A DNA stretch of 64,000 bases, from positions 4,154,001 through 4,218,000 of the forward strand of contig NZ_FYEY01000001.1 in assembly GCF_900187385.1 (NCBI RefSeq), written 5' to 3'. Shown here in pieces: positions 24,497-33,292 of this stretch. This stretch comes from Streptomyces sp. 2114.4 (GTDB lineage: Bacteria; Actinomycetota; Actinomycetes; Streptomycetales; Streptomycetaceae). A program made the translations under genes and the position numbers. Below the pieces are notes generated by a model. It had not been told where the DNA came from, made no database searches, and was given only the letters and a program-made list of their open reading frames with translations. Position 1 is the stretch's first letter, and every line of letters begins with the position of its first letter.

Positions 24497-26721
24497 CAGC
24501 CGATCTTCACGTTCTTGATCTCGGTCACCTGGTCGATGTCGGAGGTCCGTACGAGCAGCGAGAGCTGCCACTGCCCCGGGACCGGCAGCTGGACCCCGTC
24601 CGCCCGCCACTGTCCCTTGCCGAGGTGCTTCGGGGCGATCGGCAGCGGCCCGATCTTCTTGGCCTTCTGGGTGAAGGAGACCTTCACCTCGGGGACGTCG
24701 ACCGCCTTGCCCGACGGGTCCGTGATCCGCAGCCGCAGGGCGTTGGCGCTGCCGCTGCGCCCCGGATCGAGGTCGAGGCGGGCGGTGCCCTTGCCGCCCG
24801 GACCGCCGGTGTCGAACGGGATCTTCAGCACCTGGGGCCCGCTGCTCGCGATGGACTGCCCGCCCGAGCGGGCCTTGACCGCCTCCTCGGTGCGGGCCGG
24901 TTCGGTGGCGGTCAGCACCGTGGTCACCACCAGCAGGACGACGGCGACCGACGCCTCGGCCAGCACCGACCGGCGCAGCGCCAGCCGCTCCGGATCGGCA
25001 TCGCGCTGCCGCTTGGTACGGGCGGTACGCAACGCGGCCTGCTGACGGGCGAGTTGGGCGGCGCGGGCGGGGTCGGGGGATTCGTCCGGCGTCCCGTCCG
25101 GCGTCCGGTCCGGGGTCCGGTCAGAAGAAGGAGGAGCCGAAGCGGTGGGAGAGGCCGATGCGGTTACGGCGTCGGTGGCGGCCAAGGCGCCGACGGCCGC
25201 CTTCTCCGCCTCCCGGTCCTCCTCCGCCTCCCGGTCCTTCTCCGCCTCCTCGTCCTCCTCGGCCACGTCCTCCTCGGCCCCCCGGACCTCCGTCAGCCGC
25301 CCCGTCCACCGCCGCGACACCCAGGCGATCCCGACGAGCACCACGACCAGGCCCACCTTGAGGAGCAGCAGCCACCCGTAGGTGGTGTCGGTCAGCGCAC
25401 GCCAGCTGCCGACCTGCCGCCAGGACTGGTACACACCGGTGGCCACCAGCACCAGCACGGAGCCGAACGCGATCCGCGAGAAGCGGCGTACGGCCCTCCG
25501 CTCTACGGGCGGCCCCCAGTACAGGGACACCACCAGCGCCGCCAGCCCGCCGAGCCAGGCGGCGACCGCCAGCAGATGCAGCACATCGACCGGCATCGCG
25601 ACGGCGGTCTGCAGACCGGTCGAGGCATGCTCGGCCAGCGCCCAGGTAGCGGCGAGCCCCGCGGCGACGATCACCCCGCCGAAGGCGAGCCCGAAGGTGA
25701 GGTCCCGGCGCTGCCTGGCGAGGTCGGCGGCCTCCACGGCCGGCTGTCCGGCGGCATCGGTGCCTTCCTCCCCGGAGTCCGCGCGCTCCGTCTTGCCCGG
25801 CGCGCTCCCCGCCGCCGGTTGCCCGGCAGTCCGCTCCTCGCCCGGCACCGGCTCCTCACCCGTTGCCGGCCCCTCTCCTGGAGTCGGCTCTTGCGATGCC
25901 GGCTCGTGCAGCCGCGCGAACGTCCCGAAGAGCACCGCCACGAACAGCGCCGCGGCGGCGAGCAGCAGCAGCCGGGAGACCAGAGCAGCGCCCGGCTTGG
26001 TGACCAGGACCTGCTGGAGGCCGGCGAGGTCGAAGACATCGGCGAGATCGCCGGACCCGGTGTACGGGGTGCGCAGCAGCAGCATCGCCACGGTGGTGCC
26101 GGCCAGCAGCGCCCACCCCTGGACGACCAGCCGCTGCACGGACCGGACGAGGGCGGCGGCCGGCCGGCAGGCCACCACGAAGGCCGCGCCGCCGACGAGC
26201 AGGACGAACCCGGCGTAGGCGAGGTAGCGGGCGACGCCGTAGAGCGCGCCGACCAGACCGCCGCCGGCCTTCTGCTGCGGCACCGGGGCGGTGGCCTTGG
26301 AGGGCGCGCCGACCGAGAAGGTGAAGGCGCCGGAGACGGGGTGGCTGTCGGCGGAGACCGCCTGCCAGGTGACGGTGTAGGTGCCGTTGCCGAGCCCCGG
26401 TGGCAGCCCCGCGCCGTATTTGACGACGTTGCCGCTGCTCAGGTTGAGCAGCTTGCCGCGGTCCACCCGTTTGCCCCGCGGATCCAGCACCCGGATCGAG
26501 TTGTCGCCCATCGCGACGCCCTCGGAGAAGGTGAGCGTCACCTGCTCGGGGGCGTGGTCCACCACCGAACCCTGGACGGGGGTGCTCCCGGTCAGCGCGG
26601 CGTGCGCCGAGGCCGGGGCGGCGCCGCCGAGCCCGCCGATCAGCGCGCCGGCCAGCGCCACCGCGACGACCAGCAGGCGCAGCACGGCGGACCGTCGCGG
26701 CCCGAGCCCGGTGGTGACCAT
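24496..26721 (-). CDS. CopC-CopD copper resistance fusion protein
   Basis: 741 residues. A signal peptide ends near PASAHA, making His the first mature residue, as in CopC copper sites. The CopC domain includes HAALTGSTPVQGS, with SADSHPVSGAFTFSV near residue 125. A CopD-like domain follows with about eight membrane helices (VDVLHLLAVAAWLGGLAALV). Charged Glu/Lys repeats lie in the cytosolic loops (around residues 290 and 500). The end is a soluble beta-rich domain (YtkA-like) that may also bind copper. Role: periplasm-to-cytosol copper uptake, feeding the Sco/PCuAC pathway. The stop overlaps the efeB start. Confidence 0.92.
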   Translation of the reverse strand: MVTTGLGPRRSAVLRLLVVAVALAGALIGGLGGAAPASAHAALTGSTPVQGSVVDHAPEQVTLTFSEGVAMGDNSIRVLDPRGKRVDRGKLLNLSSGNVVKYGAGLPPGLGNGTYTVTWQAVSADSHPVSGAFTFSVGAPSKATAPVPQQKAGGGLVGALYGVARYLAYAGFVLLVGGAAFVVACRPAAALVRSVQRLVVQGWALLAGTTVAMLLLRTPYTGSGDLADVFDLAGLQQVLVTKPGAALVSRLLLLAAAALFVAVLFGTFARLHEPASQEPTPGEGPATGEEPVPGEERTAGQPAAGSAPGKTERADSGEEGTDAAGQPAVEAADLARQRRDLTFGLAFGGVIVAAGLAATWALAEHASTGLQTAVAMPVDVLHLLAVAAWLGGLAALVVSLYWGPPVERRAVRRFSRIAFGSVLVLVATGVYQSWRQVGSWRALTDTTYGWLLLLKVGLVVVLVGIAWVSRRWTGRLTEVRGAEEDVAEEDEEAEKDREAEEDREAEKAAVGALAATDAVTASASPTASAPPSSDRTPDRTPDGTPDESPDPARAAQLARQQAALRTARTKRQRDADPERLALRRSVLAEASVAVVLLVVTTVLTATEPARTEEAVKARSGGQSIASSGPQVLKIPFDTGGPGGKGTARLDLDPGRSGSANALRLRITDPSGKAVDVPEVKVSFTQKAKKIGPLPIAPKHLGKGQWRADGVQLPVPGQWQLSLLVRTSDIDQVTEIKNVKIG

Positions 26722-26832
26722 AGTGATCGCTCCCCTTACTCCCGTGTTCTGTACGGCCTGTGCGGTGATCCGTCGGTGGTCCGTACGGCCTGTGCGGTTC
26801 TTCCGTCCCCTGTGTGCCGTTTCGGTGCCCGG

Positions 26833-27282
26833 CTACTTCTTCGGTGCGTAGGTGAGGGCCTTGACCGGGACCGTCACCTTGATCGGACCGGCGGTGGCGA
26901 AGTGCAGCTCGATGGCCACCTTGTCGCCCTCGGCCGGCTTCTTCTTCAGCCCCATGAACATCAGGTGGTTGCCGCCGCGGCTGAGCCGCAGCTCGCCGCC
27001 CGCGGGTATCGCCAGCGAGTTGACCTGCTCCATCTTGGTGCCGGCCGTCTTGTGGAGCGTGATGTCCTTGGACAGGTCGCTGGTGACCGAGGTGAGCTTG
27101 TCCGCGGTCTCACCGCTGTTCTTGACCGTGAAGTACGCGCCGGCCATGTTCTGGTCGACCGGCCGGGGCATGTACGGGCCTTCGACCTTGAGCTGCGGTG
27201 CGCCGTCCGCGCCGCCGCAGCCCGCCAGGACGAGAGCGGCGGTGAAGGTGAGGGCGGCGGCGAGCGTGGTGCGGCGGTTCAC
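26833..27282 (-). CDS. periplasmic copper chaperone, PCuAC type
   Basis: 149 residues from GTG at 27282. A lipoprotein signal ends at LVLAGC (lipobox). The PCuAC copper site H(M)x10Mx21HxM is visible as LHKTAGTKMEQV and NHLMFMGLK. PCuAC delivers Cu(I) to cytochrome c oxidase, with Sco as partner; in Streptomyces it is known as ECuC. The GTG overlaps the sco stop by four bases. A longer in-frame start upstream lies inside sco and is not used. Confidence 0.95.
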   Translation of the reverse strand: MNRRTTLAAALTFTAALVLAGCGGADGAPQLKVEGPYMPRPVDQNMAGAYFTVKNSGETADKLTSVTSDLSKDITLHKTAGTKMEQVNSLAIPAGGELRLSRGGNHLMFMGLKKKPAEGDKVAIELHFATAGPIKVTVPVKALTYAPKK

Positions 27283-27923
27283 GGGTTCTGCCCCTTGACG
27301 ATCTTCGGAAGTGCCTTGGTGTAGTTGTCGGAGGTCGCCTCCTGCATGCCCATCCAGTGGATCTTGTCGTCCTTGGGGGAGGTCAGCAGCACCTGCGCAC
27401 CATGGGTGGACACGACATCGCCGTTCTTCTTCTTGACCGGCTTCTCGATCCCGATGTTGACGTCGCGCGCACCCCCCTGGATGGTGTCGAAGTTGCCGGT
27501 CAGACCGGTGAAGTCCTTGTCGATACCGCCGAGCCACTTCTTGAGCGCGGCCGGGGTGTCACGCTCCGGGTCGGAGGTGATGAAGACGACCCGCAGATCC
27601 TTGCGTTCGGCCGGCGGCAGCTGCTTCACCGCGACCGCGATGTTGGCCATCGTCAGCGGACAGACGTCCGGGCAGTTGGTGTACCCGAAGTAGATCAGCG
27701 TCGGGTGGCCCTTGGTCTTCTCCACCAGGTCGTACTTCTTGCCGCTGGTGTCGGTCAGGACGAGGTCCGGCTTCGCCAAGGGGCTGTCGAGCGTGACGAT
27801 CGGCTTGGCCGTGGTGCCCCCGGAGACCTCGGCGGCGGGCTTGTTGTCCTCGCCGTTGCAGGCGGTCAGGCTGAAAGCCGCGGCCGCCGCCAGGGCGGAC
27901 GCGAGCAGGGTCCTTCTGTGCAT
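27279..27923 (-). CDS. SCO1/SenC copper metallochaperone
   Basis: 214 residues. Lipoprotein signal with lipobox LTAC near residue 22, so it is anchored to the outer face of the membrane. The thioredoxin fold has the copper motif CPDVCP (CxxxC) after YFGYTN, and the conserved His in STHGAQVLL. Sco proteins assemble the CuA centre of cytochrome oxidase. Its stop overlaps the PCuAC start; ycnI lies 84 bases upstream. Together these form a copper-trafficking operon. Confidence 0.95.
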   Translation of the reverse strand: MHRRTLLASALAAAAAFSLTACNGEDNKPAAEVSGGTTAKPIVTLDSPLAKPDLVLTDTSGKKYDLVEKTKGHPTLIYFGYTNCPDVCPLTMANIAVAVKQLPPAERKDLRVVFITSDPERDTPAALKKWLGGIDKDFTGLTGNFDTIQGGARDVNIGIEKPVKKKNGDVVSTHGAQVLLTSPKDDKIHWMGMQEATSDNYTKALPKIVKGQNP

Positions 27924-28007
27924 TGCAGATAAATCCTGTGTCTGGGAATCCCGTTTGCGCGGGAATGGTGGGCGGGCCGGCGCGGTCCGGCGCCGGCCCG
28001 CCGGTGG

Positions 28008-28796
28008 TCAGGCGCTGCGGCGCCGGCCGGCGAACACACCGAAGCCGACTCCGATGACGCCGACGACGATGCCGACGGCGCCCAGGACGCGGGCCGTGGT
28101 GTCACTGCCGGACGCGGCCGAGGTGGCGGCCGTGGCCTTCATGCCGGTGGTGGCACCGCTCTTGTCGCTCGCTCCGGCGGCGCCGTGGCCGTCCTCCTCG
28201 GGCGCGCCGAGCTTGAGGACCGGGGCCGGGTTCTCCGGCTCCGGGGCGCCCTCCTTCGTCGGCTCGATCCAGCGCACGACCTCCTTGTTGTCGTACGTCT
28301 GGAGCGCCTTGAAGACGACCTGGTCGGTGTCCTTGGGCAGCTGGCCGACGGAGAGCGGGAACTGCTGGAACTGGCCGGGCTCCACGCCCTTGCCGTCGGC
28401 GGTCCAAGTGATCTTCGAGGGGGCTTCGGTGATCTTCTCGCCCTCCATCTCGATCGGCTTGGGCAGCTTGGCCTTGGTGACCGAGATCTTCCAGCCGGGC
28501 ACCGGCTGCGGCATCACGGACGCCAGCGGGTGGTCGGTGGGCAGCGTCACCTCGAGCTTCACCGTCGAGGCGTCGTCCTTCTCATTGGGCACCTTGAAGT
28601 TGACGGTCGCATAGCCGCCCTTGGCGGCCGGACCCGACGGCTGCACGCTGACGTGGGCGGAGGCCGGGCCGGCGAGGAGCAGCACGCTGCCGGCCGCGGC
28701 GGCGCCCACCAGCGGCAGCCGGCGTGCGAGCCGGCGCGTGGGCGACGCGTCCGACTGCTGCTGCGGCATCTTCGCCATCTTCGAATTCATCGACAT
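28008..28796 (-). CDS. ycnI: YcnI-like copper-binding protein (DUF1775)
   Basis: 262 residues from ATG at 28796 (GGAG 9 bases upstream); a second ATG is at 28790. The signal peptide is cut after PASA, making HVSVQPSG the mature N-terminus; that His is the copper-coordinating residue in YcnI proteins. VNFKVPNEKDDASTVKLEVTLP and a late W (WIEPTKEG) are family features. A Pro/Ala-rich linker leads to a C-terminal membrane helix and RRRSA. It is the first clear chaperone of the copper operon. Confidence 0.93.
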   Translation of the reverse strand: MSMNSKMAKMPQQQSDASPTRRLARRLPLVGAAAAGSVLLLAGPASAHVSVQPSGPAAKGGYATVNFKVPNEKDDASTVKLEVTLPTDHPLASVMPQPVPGWKISVTKAKLPKPIEMEGEKITEAPSKITWTADGKGVEPGQFQQFPLSVGQLPKDTDQVVFKALQTYDNKEVVRWIEPTKEGAPEPENPAPVLKLGAPEEDGHGAAGASDKSGATTGMKATAATSAASGSDTTARVLGAVGIVVGVIGVGFGVFAGRRRSA

Positions 28797-28935
28797 CGGA
28801 AAGCACTCCACAGGAACGAGGGAGGTACGGGTGACGGTGCAGGTGGTGCGCGCGGACGACGGCGCATAAGCCCGTACCCTCCCCCATGCCTCAAGGGCAT
28901 GAGAGGGGCCCCATGTGGGGGCGTGCTTCGCGTCG

Positions 28936-29817
28936 TCAGGCCGCGAGGGCGAGGAGGGCCGGGGCGGGGGGCCCTCGCCTGATGACACTGTGGTGGAGTG
29001 CGACGTTCTTCGGGCCGGGTTTGTCATCCCCGTACGAAACGGGGGCGCGCAGCGATTCTTCGTGCGCCGTTTCCAGGCCCGTGAGCAGGGCGCGAGCGAG
29101 GGCGAGTGCCCCGCGCACCACGCCGGCCAGTGCCTGCACCGTGATCTCGTACGCCGCCGGAGCCGACAGCCGGACCAGCCGCCACAGGGCCGCCTCGCCC
29201 CGCCGCAGCAGCCAGCCGACCGCGAGTGCGGCCAGCAGATGCCCCAGCAGCATGGGCAGCGACGGCAGCAGACCATGTGTGAGCGCGGGGTCGGCGGCGG
29301 TCGCGCCCCCGGCCGTGCCGCCCGCCGGGCCGGCGCCTGCCGGAGGGGTCATCCCGGCGGCGGAGGCGGTGTCGAAGCCGCCCGAGCCGAGAATCCGGCG
29401 CGCCTGCGCGCCGTCCACCCGGCCGCTGCCGAGCCCGCAGGTCACATGCCGGGCAAGGGCCTCGGCCGCCCGGTCGGACAGCCCGCCGGCACCCAAGCCG
29501 CTTCGTCCGCTTCCCGCGCCCCGCGCCATGGCGGGCATCGGAAGCTGGCCCCAGGCGAACAGGGCGTGGAGGGCGAGCTGTCCCATGGCAAGACCGGCGG
29601 CGATCCCCGGCAGCGAGCGCTCCCGCCCGGCCAGGGGCGCGGCGATCGCGAACACCACGGCCGCCGCCACACCCAGCGTCCACCACGGGACGGTGGCGCA
29701 CGAGGCGGCGATGTGCCCGCCCGCGGACAACACGACGCAGACCGCGGTGAAGACCGCGGCCCTCGACAGCCGAAGATCGGCGGCTGCGCGCGCTGTGGAG
29801 GCGGGCGGTGGAGTCAT
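28936..29817 (-). CDS. membrane protein upstream of copper operon
   Basis: 293 residues with about five membrane helices (residues 18-38, 45-62, 75-92, 187-202). I do not recognise a family with certainty; similar integral membrane proteins precede ycnI in streptomycetes. Conserved-looking features are two possible His/Cys sites (GGHIAASC) and a C-terminal KNVALHHSVIRRGPP, where paired His could bind metal. It lies 139 bases upstream of ycnI on the same strand and is probably part of the copper unit. Function unknown. Confidence 0.7.
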   Translation of the reverse strand: MTPPPASTARAAADLRLSRAAVFTAVCVVLSAGGHIAASCATVPWWTLGVAAAVVFAIAAPLAGRERSLPGIAAGLAMGQLALHALFAWGQLPMPAMARGAGSGRSGLGAGGLSDRAAEALARHVTCGLGSGRVDGAQARRILGSGGFDTASAAGMTPPAGAGPAGGTAGGATAADPALTHGLLPSLPMLLGHLLAALAVGWLLRRGEAALWRLVRLSAPAAYEITVQALAGVVRGALALARALLTGLETAHEESLRAPVSYGDDKPGPKNVALHHSVIRRGPPAPALLALAA

Positions 29818-30063
29818 GGCCGCGCCATCATCCCATTGGTCCGACCTGTCGCCTACGGCAGGGCGCGCCGAGGAGGCGGCCCGCCCGGTGTCCAGGGGGC
29901 CCAGTGGGGCGCGCGGCAGCGCATAGCAGGCGCTTCGCCTACACCGATGCGCTGGCTCTTCGCATCCGCCGAATGAGCGGTATCACGTCCCGGACATGCT
30001 TACGGACCATGCGGCGCGGCAATAGGTATCGATATGTCGAGCCGCGGCCAGGAGGCTGGAGCG

Positions 30064-30561
30064 ATGAGCATCTGGTGGTCACTCCATTTGCGGCGTGAGG
30101 CTGCGAGCGTGCCGCTGGCCCGTCGTCTGCTGCTGGGCACGATGGAGACGGCGGGCGTCGACCCGGACATCTGTTACGACCTTGCGGTGGCCCTCTCCGA
30201 GGCCTGCGCGAACGCCGTCGAGCACGGCGGTGACGCCGCCACCGAGGACTACCGCGTCACGGCCTTCATCGATGGCGACACCTGCCGCATCGAAGTGACC
30301 GACTCGGGCCCCGGGTTCCGCCACTGCCCCGCGCCCCCCGCCCCACCCCATACCGCCGCGGACCGGGCCCCCACGCCGGCCCCCGTGCCCACCCCCGCAC
30401 AGGCTCCCGCCTTTGCCGAGGACGGCCGGGGGCTCTTTCTGATCGAGGCCCTCACCGACCACGTCCGCTACCGCAACCGCACGGGCCGCCCCGGCGCGGT
30501 CGTCAGCTTCGACAAGATCCTCAAATGGCGCGAGGGAGCGGCGCTGCCGATGGCGTCGTAG
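30064..30561 (+). CDS. RsbW-type ATP-binding protein (HATPase)
   Basis: 165 residues from ATG at 30064, with AGGAGGCTGGAGCG as ribosome site. GHKL ATPase: N-box LSEACANAVEHGG, then TDSGPGF, and the late GRGLFLIEALTDHVRY. The ATP lid is replaced by a Pro/Ala-rich insert of about 35 residues (TPAPVPTPAQAP). The family includes anti-sigma serine kinases such as RsbW and SpoIIAB. No sigma factor or anti-anti-sigma gene is adjacent; the SpoIIE-type phosphatase 3 kb away could be functionally related. Confidence 0.9.
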   Translation: MSIWWSLHLRREAASVPLARRLLLGTMETAGVDPDICYDLAVALSEACANAVEHGGDAATEDYRVTAFIDGDTCRIEVTDSGPGFRHCPAPPAPPHTAADRAPTPAPVPTPAQAPAFAEDGRGLFLIEALTDHVRYRNRTGRPGAVVSFDKILKWREGAALPMAS

Positions 30562-30742
30562 GGCGCCCGGGAAGGCGGCCGCATGCGGGACGTCCGTGTA
30601 CGAGGTGTCAAACCCGGCTAACATCAGCAGTCGGAAAACTGGCTGGAAATCGCCCTTTGCGGGAAGTCGGCAGCGCGGTCTCGCGGTGAGAGAACCTCCC
30701 CCGCGGCGTCCCCTGTCCCTGCGAGACCAGCGCGCACGACGA

Positions 30743-30766
30743 TTAACGCGAAGTTGCTCGCGTTAA
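30743..30766. promoter_or_regulatory. 24-base palindrome, probable TetR operator
   Basis: TTAACGCGA - AGTTGC - TCGCGTTAA: a perfect inverted repeat of 9-base arms with a 6-base spacer, 52 bases upstream of the TetR GTG. The TTAAC..GTTAA ends and the location are typical of TetR autoregulatory operators. Control by this TetR is inferred. Confidence 0.8.
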
Positions 30767-30817
30767 CCTTTCCCGGACAATACTTGGCGTGAACCCGCAC
30801 TGCAATACGGAGCCGTC

Positions 30818-31465
30818 GTGACGACAGCGCACCATGGCCCTGGCGAGACCAGGCCCGGTGGTCGTACCGCCCGCACCCGCCAAGCCGTATTGACCGCCGT
30901 GTTCCAGGAGTTGGGCGACGGCGGCTTCGCCGCGCTGACCATGGAGAGGGTCGCGCAGCGGTCCGGAATTCATGTGGCGACGCTCTACCGTCGCTGGCGC
31001 TCCACCGAGGGTCTGGTGTGCGACCTGCTGACCGACCTGAGTTCGGATGTGCCGCTGCCGGACTCCGGCACGCTGCCCGGGGACCTGCAGGAGCTGGCCG
31101 GTTCGATAGCCACCTTCTACGGGGAGGCGCGGATGCGCCGGCTGATCGAGGCGGTGGTCTCCGCCGCGGCCCGCGACCCCGAGGCGGCGGCGGTGCTGCG
31201 GACCTTCTTCGGCGAACGGCTGGCGCTGGCCGGCCGGATGGTGGAGCGGGCCGTCGAGCGCGGCGAACTGCCCGCGGACACCGACCCGGAGAAGGTGATG
31301 TCGGCGCTCGGCGCGCCCTTCTACTACCGGATTCTGATCGCCCGTCGCCCCGTCGACCAGGATCTCGCCGCATCCGCCGCCACCGCGGTCTGGGCGGCGG
31401 CCCGCGCCGGTGCGTACGGGCGCCAGGACGACGGCCCCGCACACGACACGTCTCCCGGCGGCTGA
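30818..31465 (+). CDS. TetR-family transcriptional regulator
   Basis: 215 residues from GTG at 30818. The N-terminal helix-turn-helix: TRQAVLTAVFQELGDGGFAALTMERVAQRSGIHVATLYRRW. The C-terminal domain (TetR_C_11-like) has FYGEARMRRLIEAVVSAAARDPEAA and ends FYYRILIARRPVDQD. A palindrome lies in its promoter region, suggesting autorepression. No obvious target lies next door: the ATPase gene is upstream on the same strand, and pepP is convergent. A hairpin overlaps its stop. Confidence 0.92.
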   Translation: MTTAHHGPGETRPGGRTARTRQAVLTAVFQELGDGGFAALTMERVAQRSGIHVATLYRRWRSTEGLVCDLLTDLSSDVPLPDSGTLPGDLQELAGSIATFYGEARMRRLIEAVVSAAARDPEAAAVLRTFFGERLALAGRMVERAVERGELPADTDPEKVMSALGAPFYYRILIARRPVDQDLAASAATAVWAAARAGAYGRQDDGPAHDTSPGG

Positions 31466-31480
31466 GGCCACCGGGAGACG
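31449..31480. terminator. hairpin overlapping tetR stop
   Basis: CGTCTCCCGG (31449-31458) pairs perfectly with CCGGGAGACG (31471-31480), with a 12-base loop that includes the TGA stop of the TetR gene. It lies in the gap to the convergent pepP and could end transcription from both sides. No U-run follows, as is common in streptomycetes. Confidence 0.65.
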
Positions 31481-31546
31481 CGGAACGAACGGCGCAACGG
31501 GCACCGGCAGGGCACCCGCGAGGGCGGCCCCGCCCCTACTACGCGG

Positions 31547-33007
31547 CTACTTGCCGAGCAGCCCCGCCATCCAGGCCTCGACCTCGTCCGACCGCCGCGG
31601 CAGCGCGGCCGACAGGTTCCGGTTGCCGTCGTCCGTCACGAGGATGTCGTCCTCGATCCGGACGCCGATGCCGCGGTACTCCTCGGGCACCGTCAGATCG
31701 TCCGCCTGGAAGTACAGACCGGGTTCCACGGTCAGCACCATGCCCGGCTCCAGCGTCCCGTTGACGTAGTGCTCGGTACGGGCCGCGGCGCAGTCGTGGA
31801 CGTCCAGGCCGAGCATGTGGCCGGTGCCGTGCAGGGTCCAGCGGCGCTGCAGCCCCAGCTCCAGCACCCGCTCGACCGGGCCCTCGACCAGCCCCCACTC
31901 GACCAGCTTCTCGGTGAGCACCCGCTGCGCCGCGTCATGGAAGTCGCGGTAGGCCGCGCCCGGCTTGACCGCCGCGATGCCCGCCTCCTGCGCCTCGTAC
32001 ACCGCGTCGTAGATCGTGCGCTGGAGGTCGGTGTACCGGCCGTTGACCGGCAGGGTGCGGGTGACATCGGCGGTGTAGAGGGTGTGGGTCTCCACCCCGG
32101 CGTCCAGCAGCAGCAGGTCGCCGGAGCGCACCTCGCCGTTGTTGCGGACCCAGTGCAGGGTGGTGGCGTGCGGTCCCGCGGCGCAGATCGAGCCGTAGCC
32201 GACGTCATTGCCCTCGACGCGGGCGCGCAGGAAGAACGTGCCCTCGATGTAGCGCTCGCTGGTCGCCTCGGCCTTGTCCAGGACCTTGACGACGTCCTCG
32301 AAGCCGCGCACCGTCGAGTCGACGGCCTTCTGCAGCTCACCGATCTCGAAGGCGTCCTTGATCGCCCGGGCCTCGGAGAGGTACACCCGCAGCTCTTCGT
32401 CGCGCTCGGCGGTGACCTTGTCGGTGAGCGCGGCCTCGATGCCGGCGTCATGACCGCGCACCACCCGGACCGGTCCGGTGGCCTCCTTGAGCGCACCGGC
32501 CAGCTCGCGTACGTCCTTGCACGGGACGCCGAGCAGCGCCTCGGCCTCGCCGAGGCTGTGGCGCCGGCCGACCCACAGCTCGCCCATGCCGTCGAGCCAG
32601 AACTCGCCGTTCTCGCGGTTGGAGCGGGGCAGCCGGTGGACCGTCGCCTCATGGCCGTCCTTGGTGGGCTCCAGGACCAGGACGCTGTCGTCGGTCTGGT
32701 CGCCGGTGAGGTAGACGTACTCCGTCGAGGCGCGGAAGGCGTACTCGGTGTCGTTGGAGCGGGTCTTCAGGTTGCCCGCCGGGATCACCAGGCGCTCACC
32801 GGGGAAGCGCGCGGACAGCGCGGCGCGGCGGCGGGCGGCGTTCGGGGCCTGCTCGACCGGCTGCAGATCGTGCAGCTCGGTGTCGGCCCAGCCGCTCTTC
32901 ATGTTCTCCGCGAGCTCATCCGAGACGCCCGGGTAAAGGCCGTTCTTGCGCTGCTTGATCGGCTGCTCGTCCTCGTCCGGGGTCTCCGGCGTGAGCTCGT
33001 CGGTCAC
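31547..33007 (-). CDS. pepP: Xaa-Pro aminopeptidase (aminopeptidase P)
   Basis: 486 residues from GTG at 33007 with AAAAGGAGGC six bases before it. It removes an N-terminal residue before proline. An N-terminal AMP_N domain (RRAALSARFPGERLVIPAG) precedes the M24 'pita bread' domain. Metal ligands are in LLLLDAGVETHTLYTADVTRT (two Asp), GTGHMLGLDVHD (His), TVEPGLYF (Glu) and GVRIEDDILVT (Glu). An acidic 60-residue N-terminal stretch is typical for streptomycetes. It stands alone, convergent with the TetR gene. Confidence 0.97.
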   Translation of the reverse strand: MTDELTPETPDEDEQPIKQRKNGLYPGVSDELAENMKSGWADTELHDLQPVEQAPNAARRRAALSARFPGERLVIPAGNLKTRSNDTEYAFRASTEYVYLTGDQTDDSVLVLEPTKDGHEATVHRLPRSNRENGEFWLDGMGELWVGRRHSLGEAEALLGVPCKDVRELAGALKEATGPVRVVRGHDAGIEAALTDKVTAERDEELRVYLSEARAIKDAFEIGELQKAVDSTVRGFEDVVKVLDKAEATSERYIEGTFFLRARVEGNDVGYGSICAAGPHATTLHWVRNNGEVRSGDLLLLDAGVETHTLYTADVTRTLPVNGRYTDLQRTIYDAVYEAQEAGIAAVKPGAAYRDFHDAAQRVLTEKLVEWGLVEGPVERVLELGLQRRWTLHGTGHMLGLDVHDCAAARTEHYVNGTLEPGMVLTVEPGLYFQADDLTVPEEYRGIGVRIEDDILVTDDGNRNLSAALPRRSDEVEAWMAGLLGK

Positions 33008-33292
33008 AATGCCTCCTTTTAAGACTGAACCGCCTTCCATCGTATGTGCGGATCGAAAGCGGTCCAGAGGAAAAAAGGCGTGACCTTCCCGCACGAAGGC
33101 GCGACCTTGCCGGAGGGTGGCTTCGGGACGCGGGGCACTCTCAGGGGGCGGACGGGAGGCGTATGGCTCCGTACTCCGGTGCTGGGTGTCCGCTATCCGG
33201 TGCGGCCGGTGTGCGGCCGGTGTGCGGCCGGTGTGCGTCCCGGCGTGCGGCTCGGGGTGCCCGTCGTGCGCCGTGCGGCGCCGCCCCTGCGC

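Noticed and set aside
24328..27324. 998-codon plus-strand frame
   Set aside because: It is wholly antisense to CopCD, PCuAC and part of the DyP gene; the high-GC third positions of those genes keep the opposite frame free of stops.
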